This document shows, piece by piece, positions 46,821 through 60,432 of a stretch of 64,000 bases of DNA. Under the pieces are notes generated by a model. That model worked only from the letters and a program-made list of their open reading frames with translations, did not search any database and was not told the DNA's origin. The DNA is from Brachynemurus nebulosus (Eukaryota; Arthropoda; Insecta; Neuroptera; Myrmeleontidae). Where the stretch lies: contig JAPWDM010000005.1 in assembly GCA_035578155.1 (NCBI GenBank), positions 27,597,108-27,661,107 of the forward strand, written 5' to 3'. The translations under genes were made by a program, and so were the position numbers. Within the stretch, counting starts at the first letter, position 1; each line of letters starts with the position of its first letter.

Positions 46821-47964
46821 TTATATTTCTAACTTTGATAAATTTTCCAATAATTTATAAACACAGTATTTAAAATCGAAATCCATATCGTACCAATAAT
46901 TAACAGCGATACAACCGTGGCTCTGTTGAACGTGGTGAAGCCAGAGCGCGGGTAAATATAAACAGTCACCTTCTTCAACAACAACTTTATAACAATTAGC
47001 CAGTTTGTAATTGGGGTATTTCATTAAATCCGGATTTAACGGATCTATGGCAATCCATGGCAATAATTCGGTGTCTTCTACATTTTCAATAACGAAATTA
47101 TCATCGTCATGTAAATTATAAACACCTTGTGGATATTTTTTATACGGAACTTTCCAAATATCCGTTGGCGGAATTAACAAAAATTCTTTTTGACCTTTCA
47201 CAACGCAATAAACATTTTCGTATGGGTCCTTATGCACTACAAAAATTGATGTTATAAACATATATTGAAAAATTTGCTAGGAAAAACAAAACTTACTGCT
47301 GGTGATTGCCCTACAGTCACCCATCCAAAAATTAACAGCATCAGGTGAAGAATTAAATACGTTATTGGCCCATGAAATTTCTGGCTCTAAATCCGACAAT
47401 AATTCCGGGTAATTAATAGTTAAATTTGAATTTTGCTGTTGTATATAACAAATAAAATTTTCTTTTGGATTTTCTAAGTGATGTAAAAATTCTGAAAATA
47501 ACATTTCTTTTTCGTAAGGCTTAACAAAATATTCGACTCCATCCTTTTCAGCGATACCATCCGCGTATCCATTAGGGGTAATTGCGACAATTACTTTTTT
47601 ATCGCCAAATTGTTCTCTATAATTATCATAATAATTATTACTTCTAAATGAAATTTACGGATCAATTTTATACCTACTTAAAATAGTTACTATTCCATTT
47701 ATTAATTGCAGGCCAGTGTGAAATTCCACCTTTAATCAAAAGGGGAATATTTTTTGAAACATGATTTTTTACAAAATCACTTAGGCATTTATTATCAACT
47801 ACTTCATCAGGTTCAATTGTAAGGATATTACTGTTTATTAAATGAAAATCTAAAATATTAAATTTTAAGGTTTTAATAGTCCTTGTTTTATGTTACATTT
47901 CCGTTCAAAGACAACCTTCAATATCAGTAGAAAATTCTAATAAAACTTCCTTTAAAGTTGACAT
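46821..47964 (-). CDS. JMJD7: JmjC-domain lysyl hydroxylase/peptidase JMJD7, four exons
   Basis: Exons 47964-47916, 47849-47678, 47643-47297 and 47236-46821 sum to 984 nt (327 aa; human about 316), phases consistent. The N-terminal exon encodes [16 protein letters not shown]; exon 2 contains [11 protein letters not shown]; exon 3 [11 protein letters not shown] and [12 protein letters not shown]...[10 protein letters not shown]. Exon 4 holds the Fe(II) site: His and Asp in HKDPYENVY and the distal His in [15 protein letters not shown], with [11 protein letters not shown] before it. JMJD7 is a 2-oxoglutarate-dependent (3S)-lysyl hydroxylase of DRG GTPases, also reported to clip methylated histone tails. 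All metal ligands are intact and the splice sites are good, so the gene looks functional. Confidence 0.93.
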
Positions 47965-48595
47965 CAGAAAAACAATTTGTATGTTTCATACGAGTTTACC
48001 TTTTTAGTGGAAAATTTAGTAATACACCTTCTAGGTTAGAAAATTGTCATATCCTCCTGAGACCTAATATTGTTCAACGGACACAAAATCATTGAAAGCT
48101 TTTAGTTCAAAATTTTTACCTCCTTATTAACTGAATATTAAGTATAGCAGAATAAACACTAAAAAACAAACAAAAGGACTTTTAAATGCTTATTGTTAAA
48201 CTTCAAATTATGTACTTTATATCTAGTACTGAATTCATATGGTAGGTGGCACAAGTATAAACTTAAAAACTGAAAAAGCATTCAAACATGAATTGAGTAA
48301 TCTTTTGCGTATAGGTAGCGAGTACTAATTGATTAGTACTAATACTATGTAAATCAGGCTTAATTCTGACATTTAATCCTATTTGCTTTAAGTTTATTTG
48401 TGCCATCTACCGGTTAGATTCAGTACTAACGTATAATGTTAGAAATTGGCGATCGTGAATCTATGCATAATAAATTCTTAACTTACGGTTATTACTTGTA
48501 CTACGTTCAACTGTTATCGACAGCGTAAATTCGATACTAAGGGCTTTACACAATTGGGTGTGATAGCGATAGTAACAAGTGATAAGAACTATCAT
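47965..48595. other. Intergenic DNA with a short MITE
   Basis: AGTACTGAATTC...GGTAGGTGGCAC (about 48225) and GTGCCATCTACCGG...TTCAGTACT (to about 48428) form an inverted pair about 205 bp long. Nothing else seen. Confidence 0.5.
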
Positions 48596-49395
48596 TAGAA
48601 TTTTCACCTTGTGTCATCTAGCGGTTAAAATAAAAATTAAAAATAGTAGATTACTTTTATATAGCGGCCTACAGTGGAATAAATAGAACTGAGAGAGAGG
48701 TTAATCGATTCACGGCCATTGACGCTGTAGTATACAAATTTTTGTTTCTCTAGTAAGTTTTTGTTATGACCATGTCCCTGCCACTTGTTTTCAAGGACGG
48801 ATCTTTTCATGTCACAGTTTGCTACGTTTGCTACGTGGCGCTAATGGTATAGGGGGTATACTAAATAGAGTTGGGACATGTGAGCATTTTTCATCAAATA
48901 GATGTCAAAATTAATTACCATATGATTGAGCACAAAAATATCGTCACCAAGTTATGTGTTAACGAAGAATTAAAATTTTTTAATTTAATTAATCTTTCTA
49001 GGTTGAATTAAAGTATTTTTTTAAATATTTAATTTATTTCAAATTTATTTTAGATGAAAAATAGCGAACTATTAAACCTCATGTCTCGACTCTAATTTTA
49101 TCCCCTAGTAAATCAACGCCATCTGGTATATTAGTTACAGCAACGTCAGAAAACGGTCCATTTTTTTATAATAGACTAAATGAAGAGTGACAGGGACATG
49201 GTTATGACTTATGAATTATCATGAATCATTATCATAACAAACATTTACGTATTATATCGCTTGACTGTGAATCAATCAGAATCAATTAATCTTTCTCTCA
49301 GTTATATTTATTTCGCTGTAGGCCGCTATATAAAAGTAATCTACTATTTTTAATTTTTATTTCAACCGCTAGATGACACAAGGTGAAAATTCTTA
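48596..49395. mobile_element. Element with about 190-bp inverted arms
   Basis: TTTTCACCTTGTGTCATCTAGCGG...ATAGCGGCCTACAG...ACCATGTCCCTG on the left (48600-48783) is mirrored on the right (about 49190-49392). The middle 400 bp is unique and non-coding. Confidence 0.65.
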
Positions 49396-49402
49396 TCAGA
49401 GA

Positions 49403-49790
49403 ACAAGAGAACGAACATTACTATCTCTATACTAGGGAAACGAGCGTAACCACAAACGATAGAAAATAAACCCCCACTATGTTATATATGTGCACGCGGA
49501 GTTGTGTGTGTTAGCCCGTTGGATGTTGTGTGTATGGGTGTCTTGCATACATATATACATAATATATACGTGGTGGTGGTACGTATGATGTACGTATACC
49601 ACGTACATATTCCGTGTTAATACGAGAGGTAACAATATGACAACAATTGAAACATACCCATTGAGTGCTGGCGAATGAATGAGGACTAAGTAGCCTAAGA
49701 TGCACATAAATGCCCATAAGTGATTGCAGAAAAGAGATAGTTGTATTCGTTCTATTTGTTCTGTGATTCTTATCCTCGTTCTTATCACTT
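49403..49790. repeat. Dispersed repeat, copy 1 (partner at 59028-59398)
   Basis: GAGAACGAACATTACTATCT...GGGAAACGAGCGTAACC...GTGCACGCGGAGTTGTGTG and the following about 380 bp match the second copy at roughly 90-95% by eye, same orientation. ORFs in both copies are parallel by descent but have no recognisable domain. Confidence 0.7.
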
Positions 49791-49960
49791 GTCGCTATCA
49801 CTATTACACCCAATTGTGTACAGGCCTTAAAGGCCTGTACACAACCATCGAATTTTTTTTTTTATATATAATTATGTATATGAAAGCAGGTACTTCTTAT
49901 ACTACCACATATTATGGATAATACTACGTAATAGACCGGGAGGCGGTAATAAGAAAGTGT

Positions 49961-50360
49961 TTACCCATCGGTTTAAAGAAAATTTTATTTTTCACCATTC
50001 GAAGTTACTAAAATGCTTTGTCTGCCAGACCATCTCTTGTCCGGTTACGCGTGCCGACCTCGAAAAGTGGTCAATTTTTCGAGGCCCCCTTACCCATCGA
50101 TTTAAAGAAAATTTCATTTTTCATTTAATAGTTTACCATTCAAAGTTACTAAAATGCTTTGTCGGCCAGATCATCTTTTGTCCGGTTAGGCAGGCTGACC
50201 TCGAAAAGTCGTCAATTTTTGGAGGCTCCCTTACCCATCGATTTAAAGAAAATTTCATTTTTCATCTAATAATTTACCATTCGAAGTTACTAAACTGCTT
50301 TGTCGGCCAGACCATCTCTTGTCCGGTTGCGCGAGCCGACCTCGGAAAGTGGTCAAAGAT
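49961..50360. repeat. Three-copy tandem repeat, unit about 129-141 bp
   Basis: TTACCCATCG(G/A)TTTAAAGAAA begins at about 49961, 50090 and 50231, each followed by TTTGTC(T/G)GCCAGA.CATC and TCCGGTTACG-like segments. One frame stays open across the units but is only a repeat effect. Confidence 0.7.
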
Positions 50361-51110
50361 GATTTGAAGGTTAAAAATATTTACTCAATTAGCTCTGTAA
50401 CCGCGAATCTGACAAAAATTTTGTAAGGAACTTTTTTGTAGATTATATAATTATATATAACCATGTTCATTAGCCAGCCATGTCGGATTTTTGGTTATTT
50501 TTCGTGAAAAAAATTTGTTATGCAAGTAACTTCGGAATCGATGTCGGAAAGCAATAGGTAAGTTTCGTTTTATTGTTTCAGGACTGAAAGGTTTTATAAA
50601 AGGAGACAGTGCCTTGCTTATCAGTGGTAACTTAGAAATATTTGAATAAAAATATAAAAATAAGAAAATAAAATTATATTATTTTCTACCTAATTAAATA
50701 AAAACAATTTAGAAAAATGGATACGCTATTACATTTTGTAAACATTAAAGAAAATAATATCGTTCTTTCTGTCCTAGTTAGAAATTAATTAAGACTTCCA
50801 ACAATATATATGTCTACGTATATTTGTTTGTATGTGTCATATAAAAATTTGTAATTGTGTGGTATTATTGAGGAAAAACTTTTCATCATTTATAATTTCC
50901 GTTTCTATTGTCGCACATAATGAAAGAAAATGAAATAAAAAGTTTTCCTTTTATAGAATATGTTTTGAAATGTTCGTATTATTGAAAATGATGAACGATG
51001 AAGTAATATATCACTCACAATCAATAGAAAATTATACTTTATTGTTAAATTTCATGAAAAATTTAATTCAATATTGTCTTCCGGAAAAAAATGTATTTAC
51101 AGTTTAAGTG

Positions 51111-51580
51111 TAAGAATTTTTCAAGTAATATAGTTAAGGGGTCAATGCGATTGCCTTTCGGACATCATAATTGATTTTCATTGGCTGGCACCAACATTTT
51201 TAGCTGTCTATCCCCATTTTTTTTCTATATCGGACTGAACTACAACAGGGAACCGAGTTATGATTCTTAGTGGATTAAGATTGGTATTTAGTAAAAAAAA
51301 AAAAAACTCACTAATGTATCTAATGTTGGACACGTATCAAGTCAGGGTAAGAATTTTTCAAGTAATATAGTTAAGGGGTCAATGCGATTGCCTTTCGGAC
51401 ATCATAATTGATTTTCATTGGCTGGCACCAACATTTTTAGCTGTCTATCCCCATTTTTTTTCTATATCGGACTGAACTACAGGGAACCGAGTTATGATTC
51501 TTAAGTGGATTAAGATTGGTATTTAGTAAAAAAAAAAACTCACTAATGTACCTAATGTTGGACACGTATCAAGTCAGGGT
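51111..51580. repeat. Recent tandem duplication, unit 237 bp
   Basis: TAAGAATTTTTCAAGTAATA starts at 51111 and 51348; the two copies differ by only a few substitutions and small indels (ACAACAGGG versus ACAGGG, poly-A length). Confidence 0.85.
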
Positions 51581-51769
51581 TCATAAATGATTAGACTGAT
51601 TCAGAACTTTTCAGATAAAATATATAGGTACTAGAATATTTAAGATTTTTTTCAGTTTATTAGAAAAATAGATAAACATATTCAACAATATATTATATTA
51701 CGTGATACTACTTGCACATGTGTCAGTTACAGGTCAATTACGTAAAATGTGGTTCTTTATATTTCATAA

Positions 51770-52435
51770 CATGGACCATAATATATAATGGACGGCTAAC
51801 TTACATAGGAAGAATTGACAAATTTGGTCACAAAAATGGCAGTAGTTAGGTTTTCTTTTTTCACCACTCGTGGCGTTAATATTCTCAAAATACTGATGTG
51901 AATATAGCGAATATAGTAACATTAAACGGATAAAACAGAATGTAAATACAGTACTTATTCTCGAATGGAAACATGTCGGGACTGGGGAAGTGAGTGTTTC
52001 CATTTGAGAATCATCAATGTCGGTTGATGATATTTAATAATAATATACATAGAAATTACATATGTATGAAATAAACTCTTATAGTTTAAATTACTTTATA
52101 CGGCGGATATCCAATGGTACTGACTCCGATTTTACATAGTGACGTCGGCGAATTATGTAATATACAATGATGCGATGCAAAATAACAATTAAGTTTATTT
52201 TAAAAACGATCGAAAAACCCACTTTATAACTGAGTTGAACATTGAAAAAGATTCCAGAAGATTCTATTCAAAAGCTAACAAAGATAATATAGAAGCTCGC
52301 GTTTCCATTTGAGAGTGTTCCATTTGAGAATAAGTACTGTACCGCTTTGGTATCTGAGGCACACGAATGCCCTCTTATTTTTAGACACTTTTTTGAATAC
52401 ATTGACTTTGACATCCATTATATATGGTCCATGTT
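51770..52435. mobile_element. Inverted-repeat element about 0.66 kb
   Basis: ATGGACCATAATATATAATG and, further in, ACAGTACTTATTCTCGAATGGAAAC are mirrored by TTCCATTTGAGAATAAGTACTGT and CATTATATATGGTCCATG. No ORF. Confidence 0.55.
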
Positions 52436-53784
52436 TCATAACTTTGAAGTTCAATACTTATCAAACAAAGCTGCAAGTGTAGTTAAAACAGCTTCAACTG
52501 ACGCACGATATCCCGTAAAGTAAGCTTCGTAGAATTATTTTTCGAGTGTAAAAAGTTTTTAAATGAACTTTGTCCATTCTACAACATTTTTGTTCTTAAA
52601 TATATATTTGACTTAAATTATCAGGGATGGTTTTCTTACACCGAGAAACATATGTCAGTGTAAAATGTTATTTACTGGAAATCATTTTTCTAATTCTAGT
52701 TTTCAAAGATTTGATTCCTTATATTTCCGAATGGTACCAAAACCAATTTGGTACCAATTTGGTTACTTATATCTCCGAAAGGTACCAATTTTAATTCAGT
52801 GTTCTCAGCTAGTATCAAATTTCTTGAATCCACGATTGAAAAGTTATAGGGTTTGGGACAAAAAAACTTTAGGTTAAAGCTCAACATTTTGCAAACGGAG
52901 CTTAAAATTGAAAAATGTTTAGATTGAAGGTTATACGTTTAAAATTTTGTGTTCATTGGCCCAAAGTGGTAGAACTACAAAAGCTCCATCGTATTTTTCT
53001 TCAGAACTCTAAAAAATGCAGGTCTGAAAAAAAAATGGTAAAATACAAAGAAAAAGAAGTTGACAATTTTTTTTAAGCCACATTTTTTTATTAGACCATT
53101 TTGGGCTTAAAAATATCACCACCAATATAAAAATCGACTAGTCGGTCTATAGTCGGTGATATATTTCAATTTATTTAACGAAAAAGAAAGTAAACTCATA
53201 GACATATATGTACATTTCTATACCGATGTATTCGGTCACCAGTGTCCAGAAAAACGTAGCTGATAATAATAAGTAAGTAGCCTACACATGAATAAGTCTA
53301 GCACACAGAAAATTCCCGCAGGAATTGTTATATGATAGCAACGTATTTACTATCAATGCAAAGGAATGGGTCACTGGCCTTATTATTGTTAAGGATTGAA
53401 AGTAGATAAAATATTCTCTATCTTTATCTTGTGTTTTTGAAAGGCAAATATACAGTGCTGTTGCAAAAAATATGAGAAATATCTTAAGGTAGATGAGTCT
53501 GTATACAGTCTTATCTTTGTCTATCCCCTTTTTTCATAAGAGTACATACATGTAATTTTATTATAATTATATTAAAATTTATCTTAACAATTCTAGCTTC
53601 TTAATCAACACCGAAGCATTACATTGTGTCTTGTGACTCCGAATGTAAAATTTGCTACTAAAGGGCCTGTCATTCTGGCAAGAACTACAATAAAACAGAA
53701 AGTTTGAAAAATCTAAAAATGATAGCAGTTAAAAAAATAATTGTTCGGATTTTCTTTTTAAAGGTTTTTATTTTTTGGCTGTTG

Positions 53785-54945
53785 CTAGTCGTCCGCTAAA
53801 CGGATGAATAAGTTGCTAGTCGTCCACTAAACGGACGAATAAAATAACTTAGTCGTCCTCTAAACGGATGAATAAAATAACTTAGTCGTCCGTAAAGTAT
53901 TGACTTTTCGCGTAAGTATTAATTTTTAATAATGTTATTAGTTCTTAAATAAATGAAAGTAATTTAGAATCATATTTAATAAATCGAATTGAAAAACTAG
54001 GTGGTGAGGTTGGTTTCGGTTAGGTTAGTTTAGTTAGATTTGAAAATATACCTCGATTTTTGATATAAAAACTAGGTGGTGAGGTTGCTTTTGGTTAGGT
54101 TAGGGTATTTGGGCAAAGGGTAACCTTAACTAACCTCACCACCTAGTTTTTTTCAGCAAAGTCGAAGTATATTGTCCAAAATAACTAAACTGGCCTAACA
54201 TTAACTATCTTTACCACCTAGTTTTTATATCAAAGTCGAAGTATATTGTCAAAACTAACCTAACCTTCGGGCAAAGGGTAACCTTAACTAACCTCACTAC
54301 CTAGTTTTTATATCAAAGTCGAAGTATATTGTCAAAACTAACCTAACCTTCGGGCAAAGGGTAACCTTAACTAACCTCACTACCTAGTTTTTATATCAGT
54401 GTCGAAGTATATTGTCAAAACTAACCTAACCTTCGGGCAAAGGGTAACCTTAACTAACCTCACTACCTAGTTTTTATATCAAAAATCGAAGTATGTTGCC
54501 AAAACTAACTTAACCTTCGGTTAAAGGATTACCTTAACTAACCTCACCACCTAGTATATCAAAAATCGAAGTATATTGTCAAAACTAACTAAACTAACCT
54601 AACCAAAACCAACCTCACCACCTAGTTTTTATATCAAAAATCGAGGTATATTGTCAAAACTAACTAAACTAACCTAACCAAAACCAACCTCACCACCTAG
54701 TTTTTCAATTAGATTATTTAAATATGAGTCTAAATTACTTTCATTTATTTAAGAACTAATAACATTATTAAAAATCAATACTTACGCGAAAAGTCAATAC
54801 TTTACGGACGACTAAGTTATTTTATTCATCCGTTTAGAGGATGACTAAGTTATTTTATTCGTCCGTTTAGTGGACGACTAGCAACTTATTTATCCGTCTA
54901 GCGGACGACTAAGTTATTTTATTCGTCCGTTTAGCGGACGACTAG
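53785..54945. mobile_element. Foldback element with subrepeated arms and TTAGG-like interior
   Basis: Ends CTAGTCGTCCGCTAAACGG and CCGTTTAGCGGACGACTAG. Each arm (about 290 bp) carries three or four copies of a 30-bp TAGTCGTCC.CTAAACGGA.GAATAA unit. The centre is a tandem array (83-bp period, TTCGGG at 54266, 54349, 54432) rich in CTAACCTAACC, its orientation flipping near 54110. No ORF, no clear target duplication. Confidence 0.8.
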
Positions 54946-57900
54946 ACACTTCGTTATTTTTTAATAAAAAAATAGTAAAAGTTAATATTTCGCAATATCC
55001 ATAGTTCTTACCATAAGGCAATATGTATTGACTGACGGTACATGCTTTTGAAGTCGATTGGATAAATAGAATTCGAGATATCATGTCGACCAGCTTGAAA
55101 AATGTAGTTTCAAGAAAAATGCATTTAAAAGTTTTGAAGTGATACCGGAACCTAAATTATAAAAATTTTTAAATTTTTTTTTTTTGAGGGCACATTTTTT
55201 AAAGGTCTATACTTTCAGGAAATGAAACAAATATAAAATTCGATTTTTAAAAAATTCTAGACTAGAATTCTGCCTTAAAGTTTTTTTTCTATAATTTTAT
55301 TAATAGAATATCATCAATTTTTACTCCGAGGTAAAATGGTTGAGGAAATTTACAAGTAGGATAATATTCCTGGACTTATTTCGTAAAAAAAACAGTTTCA
55401 TTTCTTTTGCCTGGTACTTTATATTCAACAAGAGCATGTCATAAGCTCCCGTAACACTAAAGAGGATAAAAGATATATGTTCGTATAGAATTGTAGATAC
55501 TTCTTACTTGCTACACAACAGTAACAAGTACTTGAATACTGTAGTCGATTCGTTCTACCAAGACGTACGCCATCCAGGGACGGATCCAAATTAAGGGGGG
55601 ATCATATTTTTTAAGGGCCTCATAATGCTTTTTTTGACATTGGAAATTTTAAAAAAGTGTACCAAATTTAATATTAAAGAGCGACTTTGAAAACCTATTA
55701 GAGTCAATCCTCCTATAATGTGATTAACTCACATTGCGTTATATGAGAACCACGTAGCGTTGTAAGAAACTCACAAAACTTTTTCACATTTTTCATGAAA
55801 ATAACTAAAATATGACAGGGAACGTATTATAAGGGGCTTAGAATTGGTGTAAATTAGCAAATTTGTACCGCATTATATGGAAACTATGACCTTATGAAGT
55901 AAGTAAACACCCTAAATACATCGGTAGAACCAAGTAATGATGCTTAATACGGTTATGAAAACCAAAAGATTCTCAACATACCGCTCCATTATTGCAATGG
56001 TCGGTTATCTGGGCAAAATTACGTTTTTGAGTTATCTATATCATTCGAAAGAGCAAAAGCGTATCTTTCAGATGCTACAATCAGTTAAGCTCTAAGCTTA
56101 ATATTTTTGCTAATATAATCGATATCCTTGTATGACAATTTTAATAAATTTAAATTTTAATTGTTGCAAGACTAAGGTATATCGGGATAACCGTACTGCT
56201 GAAGCGTCAAATTCAATTTATTTTTACTACATTACTACGTTATTGCATTTTATCCGAGTATTGAAGCAAAAAAAAATTTTGAAAATTTTACAAACTAAAC
56301 AACAAAACCGAATTTCAAAATTTTAACGTCTTCATGATTAATTGTAATGATTTAGTTTCTGTAGGTTATTGTGTTTCTTAAACAAATGTCTAACTTTAAC
56401 TGATTTTTTAGTGTTAACATTAGTAGCAATAAGAAATTCGTTATGTCAAATCAAACAAGGAAAATATTAACTATGTAGTAAATGTATTATAAAATGCATC
56501 GTTTTATGATTAATATAATGTTATTTAATCAATTTTTTAATTAATTATGTTAGTAGAATTTCACTACGTTTTAACTATACTGCCCGGATGTTCAAGAAAA
56601 ATCATAATTGGAGAATACCAGCTCTCAAATTTTATCTTTGCTGTCCTGTAAAATATGTGAAATTGTCGTTATCAAGGTTCATGCTTTTTAGTTTTTAATT
56701 AGTGAATAATTTGTGATAAGTTTGTTAACTTTTTTTGGTATTTTTATGTTAAATAAAATGGTTTTGTTTCACTTAATAATGGTTTTCATTTTTAAATTTG
56801 GGTTATTTTTACCATTGTAGTAATTCTATTCAAAATATTTTTATACAATAGTCAGTTATTTAGGAAAATTTGGGCCGATAAAATAAAATAGTTCTTTTAA
56901 TTTTTATAGTATTATTTAATATCGTATTTAAAGAGTTTTCTGTCAAAATTGCATTAAAATTGGATTTCAAATAACTCTCAAAAGACAATAAATATATTCT
57001 AAAAAACTTTAAACTTGAATATCTTAAAAATTGATATTTCCTAGATAACCGACTCGACTATTGCAATAATGGAGCGAATTACGTTGAAAGTTTCGGTGAC
57101 TATGACAACGGTAGTCTTAGCAGCTTTATTGAATGATTTTTACTCATATAAACATGTGCTGTACGGAAACCGTGTTATAAAAGTACTGTGTTATGGGAGG
57201 ACTGTCCCTACTTTTTCTTATGTATTCTACACCAACCGCGTTTGGAGAGTATTATGTTTAAAAGGATTGAATGTAATTCCCGGCAAATTTAATCCTTCTG
57301 TCATTTCATTTTTCAAAGAAGTCTTTTTTTATTTTAGTGATTCTGCAGTCCCAATTTTGGTAAAAATGAATGGAACAACTTCGAAAACCTCCAAATCGTT
57401 TCAAATTTCATCATAGTATTTCTGTTATTTCATTTACGGATCTTAATGCCTGGAAAAAGTTTTGTTAACTTAATGACGTTATTAAATTAAATATAAATTT
57501 ACCCTCATCACCCTCCCTGTATCCGGGCTTGACGGTACCCAACTTGTGCTTCTATCACCACACAAATGCTGTGTGTATGATAACAAAAGTATCTACACTT
57601 GGAGTAAAGTATCTATCGCAAGATAGCACACATATTTTCGAATACTATATCGTAGTAATGACAATGATGACAAAGCTCCATCGTGTTCCAGTGTAGAAGA
57701 AACTGTTACACTAGAATACAATATTTATGTTAGTTAACCTGGTGCAGCGGTTGCACGGCTTGTATTTTTCTGCATCTTTCTACATACTTTCCATATGTCG
57801 TTCATTTTATGATTTGCTTCCTTCATTTCCTATTGCTTACACCACTTTCGAATCTTATGACTTTGTGGTCGTGCTATCGAATATAAAGTTTCATTTATCG

Positions 57901-59027
57901 AAATTGAAAAAGAGATTGTTTCTTAGGTGGGATTAAACGGAAATGTCATAGAACGGGTAAATTACGAGTGAGGGAGGTTCAAAAATTGTTTTAGGGTACT
58001 GATTTAGCCATATCAAGTGACATCAGGTTTATTAACTTTTGCCTTAAAAATTGTAAACAAAATAATAGGATGATGAAAATGGAAACAAATTGTAGGTTTT
58101 TTTGAAAGCAAATTATATTTAGACTTTCGAAGTAATTCCTTTTTTTGCAATTCCGGGACTAAAAGACATGATTTAGTCCCTTATAATAGGGAGTAAAATG
58201 CCATTTTTAGTCCCAAGGGACTAAAAAATTATTTTGCTCCCACTTTTAAACCAATCAGCAAGCACAATTCACAGAAATTTAACTTAAATAGCGTTACTAA
58301 GTAATTAAAAATAATAAACAAATTCAAACTTGTAGATAAAGACAAACAATTATATTGTATTGTACAAATCGATTAATTTATTCAAAATATACTTGATGGA
58401 ATATTATTACGTACAATTTGAATGACATTTAAGTAATTTTTTTTTAAATTTTTATAATTTTAAATTATCTGGAATTGTAAAAAATAATATATACACCAGA
58501 GGATTGAAGTATTTTTTTTTCATCCCTCGTGTGATTCAAACAAACTGCACACTCAGGATTAAAACTCACACTTTAGTCCCTTGATGTATAACATACTATT
58601 TTTTTTTTAATTTTGTTATTTTTGTTATTTTATAATCTAGTAGCAAGCATTGTTTTTTTCCTTGTCTCAAATTTTTGTCGTCAATATTTTTACAGATGAG
58701 TAACAAATAATGAACATATCAATACTGAACATGTCAAAACTGTGAATCAATTTACTGTTATTGATTAATAGGATTAATAGGGAAAACTTAATGACAAGTA
58801 TTGAACGAATACGAGTTAAGTAAATGCAGATAATATTGATATTTGTATACATACCAAATACTTTCTTTTTTTTTCAACAAACTTCGACATTATCTATTTA
58901 AATTGAAGCGAAAAAGAAAGAAAAAATGTTGATCTCTATATTTTATATTAATATATTGTTAATTTAAATCCATAGATATCAGAATGTGTATGTACCAGTA
59001 CCATACAATAGATGGAGTACACCAGAG
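54946..59027. other. Gene-free repeat-rich DNA
   Basis: No supported gene. About 58150-58570 holds several direct and inverted copies of TTTAGTCCC/GGGACTAAA. Short ORFs, including 57069-57416 (+), lack codon bias or domains. Confidence 0.5.
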
Positions 59028-59398
59028 AACAAAGAGAACGAATATTACTATGTCTATACTAGGGAAACGAGCGTAACCACAAAGGATAGAAAATAAACCC
59101 CCACTATGTTATATATGTGCACGCGGAGTTGTGTGTGTTAGTCCGTTGGATGTTGCGTGGATTAGTGTCTTGCATACATACATATAATAATATGTATGTG
59201 GTGGTGGTACGTATGATGTACGTATACCACGTACATATACCGTGTTAATACGAGAGGTAACAATATAACAATTGACACATACCCATTGAGTGCTGGCGAA
59301 TGAATGAGGACTAAGCAGCCTAAGATGCACATAAAAGCATATAGGTGATTGCAGAAAAGAGATAGATGTATTCGTTCTATTTGTTCTGTGGAGTACAC
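59028..59398. repeat. Dispersed repeat, copy 2 (partner at 49403-49790)
   Basis: Same content and orientation as copy 1; ends at GTTCTATTTGTTCTGTG, where the two copies diverge. Confidence 0.7.
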
Positions 59399-60432
59399 AT
59401 TATTTTTTTTGAAGCAATCGCCACATTGGTAAACACCTTTCATAACCTATAAACTGTCAGTGGTAATAAATATTTTTTAATTTGTATACGATTATTGTTG
59501 TAATTTGAGACTATTTATTAATAAATATTCTAACAATATTTATAACAACAAATATAATAACAGTCAATATAGAAAAATTTTAAATTAAACCTTGTTGAAC
59601 CGCCATATTGGTCAACACTTTAACCCTTTTTTTGGCTTCATCTTCATATACATTGAATACTGTATTCCCTCTATCCCTTCAATGCTCAGAGTTAAATCAG
59701 ATAGAATAAATATTCCATATATTTAGTTGCCAAAATAAAAGAAATAAAGTAATGATTTTGTTTCACATTGTGTATTCAAAAAGACATGCATTTTGTTATC
59801 AAAATGGGTTTTCGAAGAGAATTCTTTTTTGTCACAAACGAAAATTGTATTTAATAGTATTTTTTGCACGATCGTGTATTTTCATGCATTTACCGATGCT
59901 GTTGACAATGCTGGTAAGTTACATTTCCCGAACGTTTGTTTATATCCATGGAAACCAAAAAATAACAGTGCGGTAAGTGAAATAGATGCGTGGTAAGTAA
60001 ATAGGAGTGTGGTAAGTTAAATTAGCTCACAAATGATTGTATTTATTTATTTATATTGAAATTAAACGTACAATTTGAACAATTAGGAAAATAAATCCAT
60101 TAATAATATGAAAATTTTCACTAGTTTGCACATTATTATTATTATTGTTGGCATCAGTCTTCTTATTTTATTGACATTTCAAAAGGTCGTTCAATCATTA
60201 AGATTTTCTGTGGCTTTCATAATCTTCCTTTCATTTTACGAGAATAAATTTGCAGTCAAAAATAAGATGCTTCATCAATTTCATTATTCTCACTAATAAT
60301 ATAGTTTAACAAACTATTTTCCTCAATTTTTTTTAATAGAAAATTCAAAAAAAATATTCACGCCAGTGAAATATTGACACTTAATTTTTTATTTACAAAT
60401 ATAGTTGTCAATTGTCACTACAAAGATTCATA
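59399..60432. other. Gene-free AT-rich DNA
   Basis: No supported gene or strong repeat; the phrase GCACGATCGTGTATT near 59868 echoes the arms of the adjacent palindrome. Confidence 0.45.

Noticed and set aside
49957..50367. 136-codon plus-strand ORF
   Set aside because: It only follows a three-copy tandem repeat; composition and lack of a partner motif argue against a gene.
57069..57416. 115-codon plus-strand ORF
   Set aside because: No recognisable domain, no splice or promoter context, sits in repeat-rich DNA.
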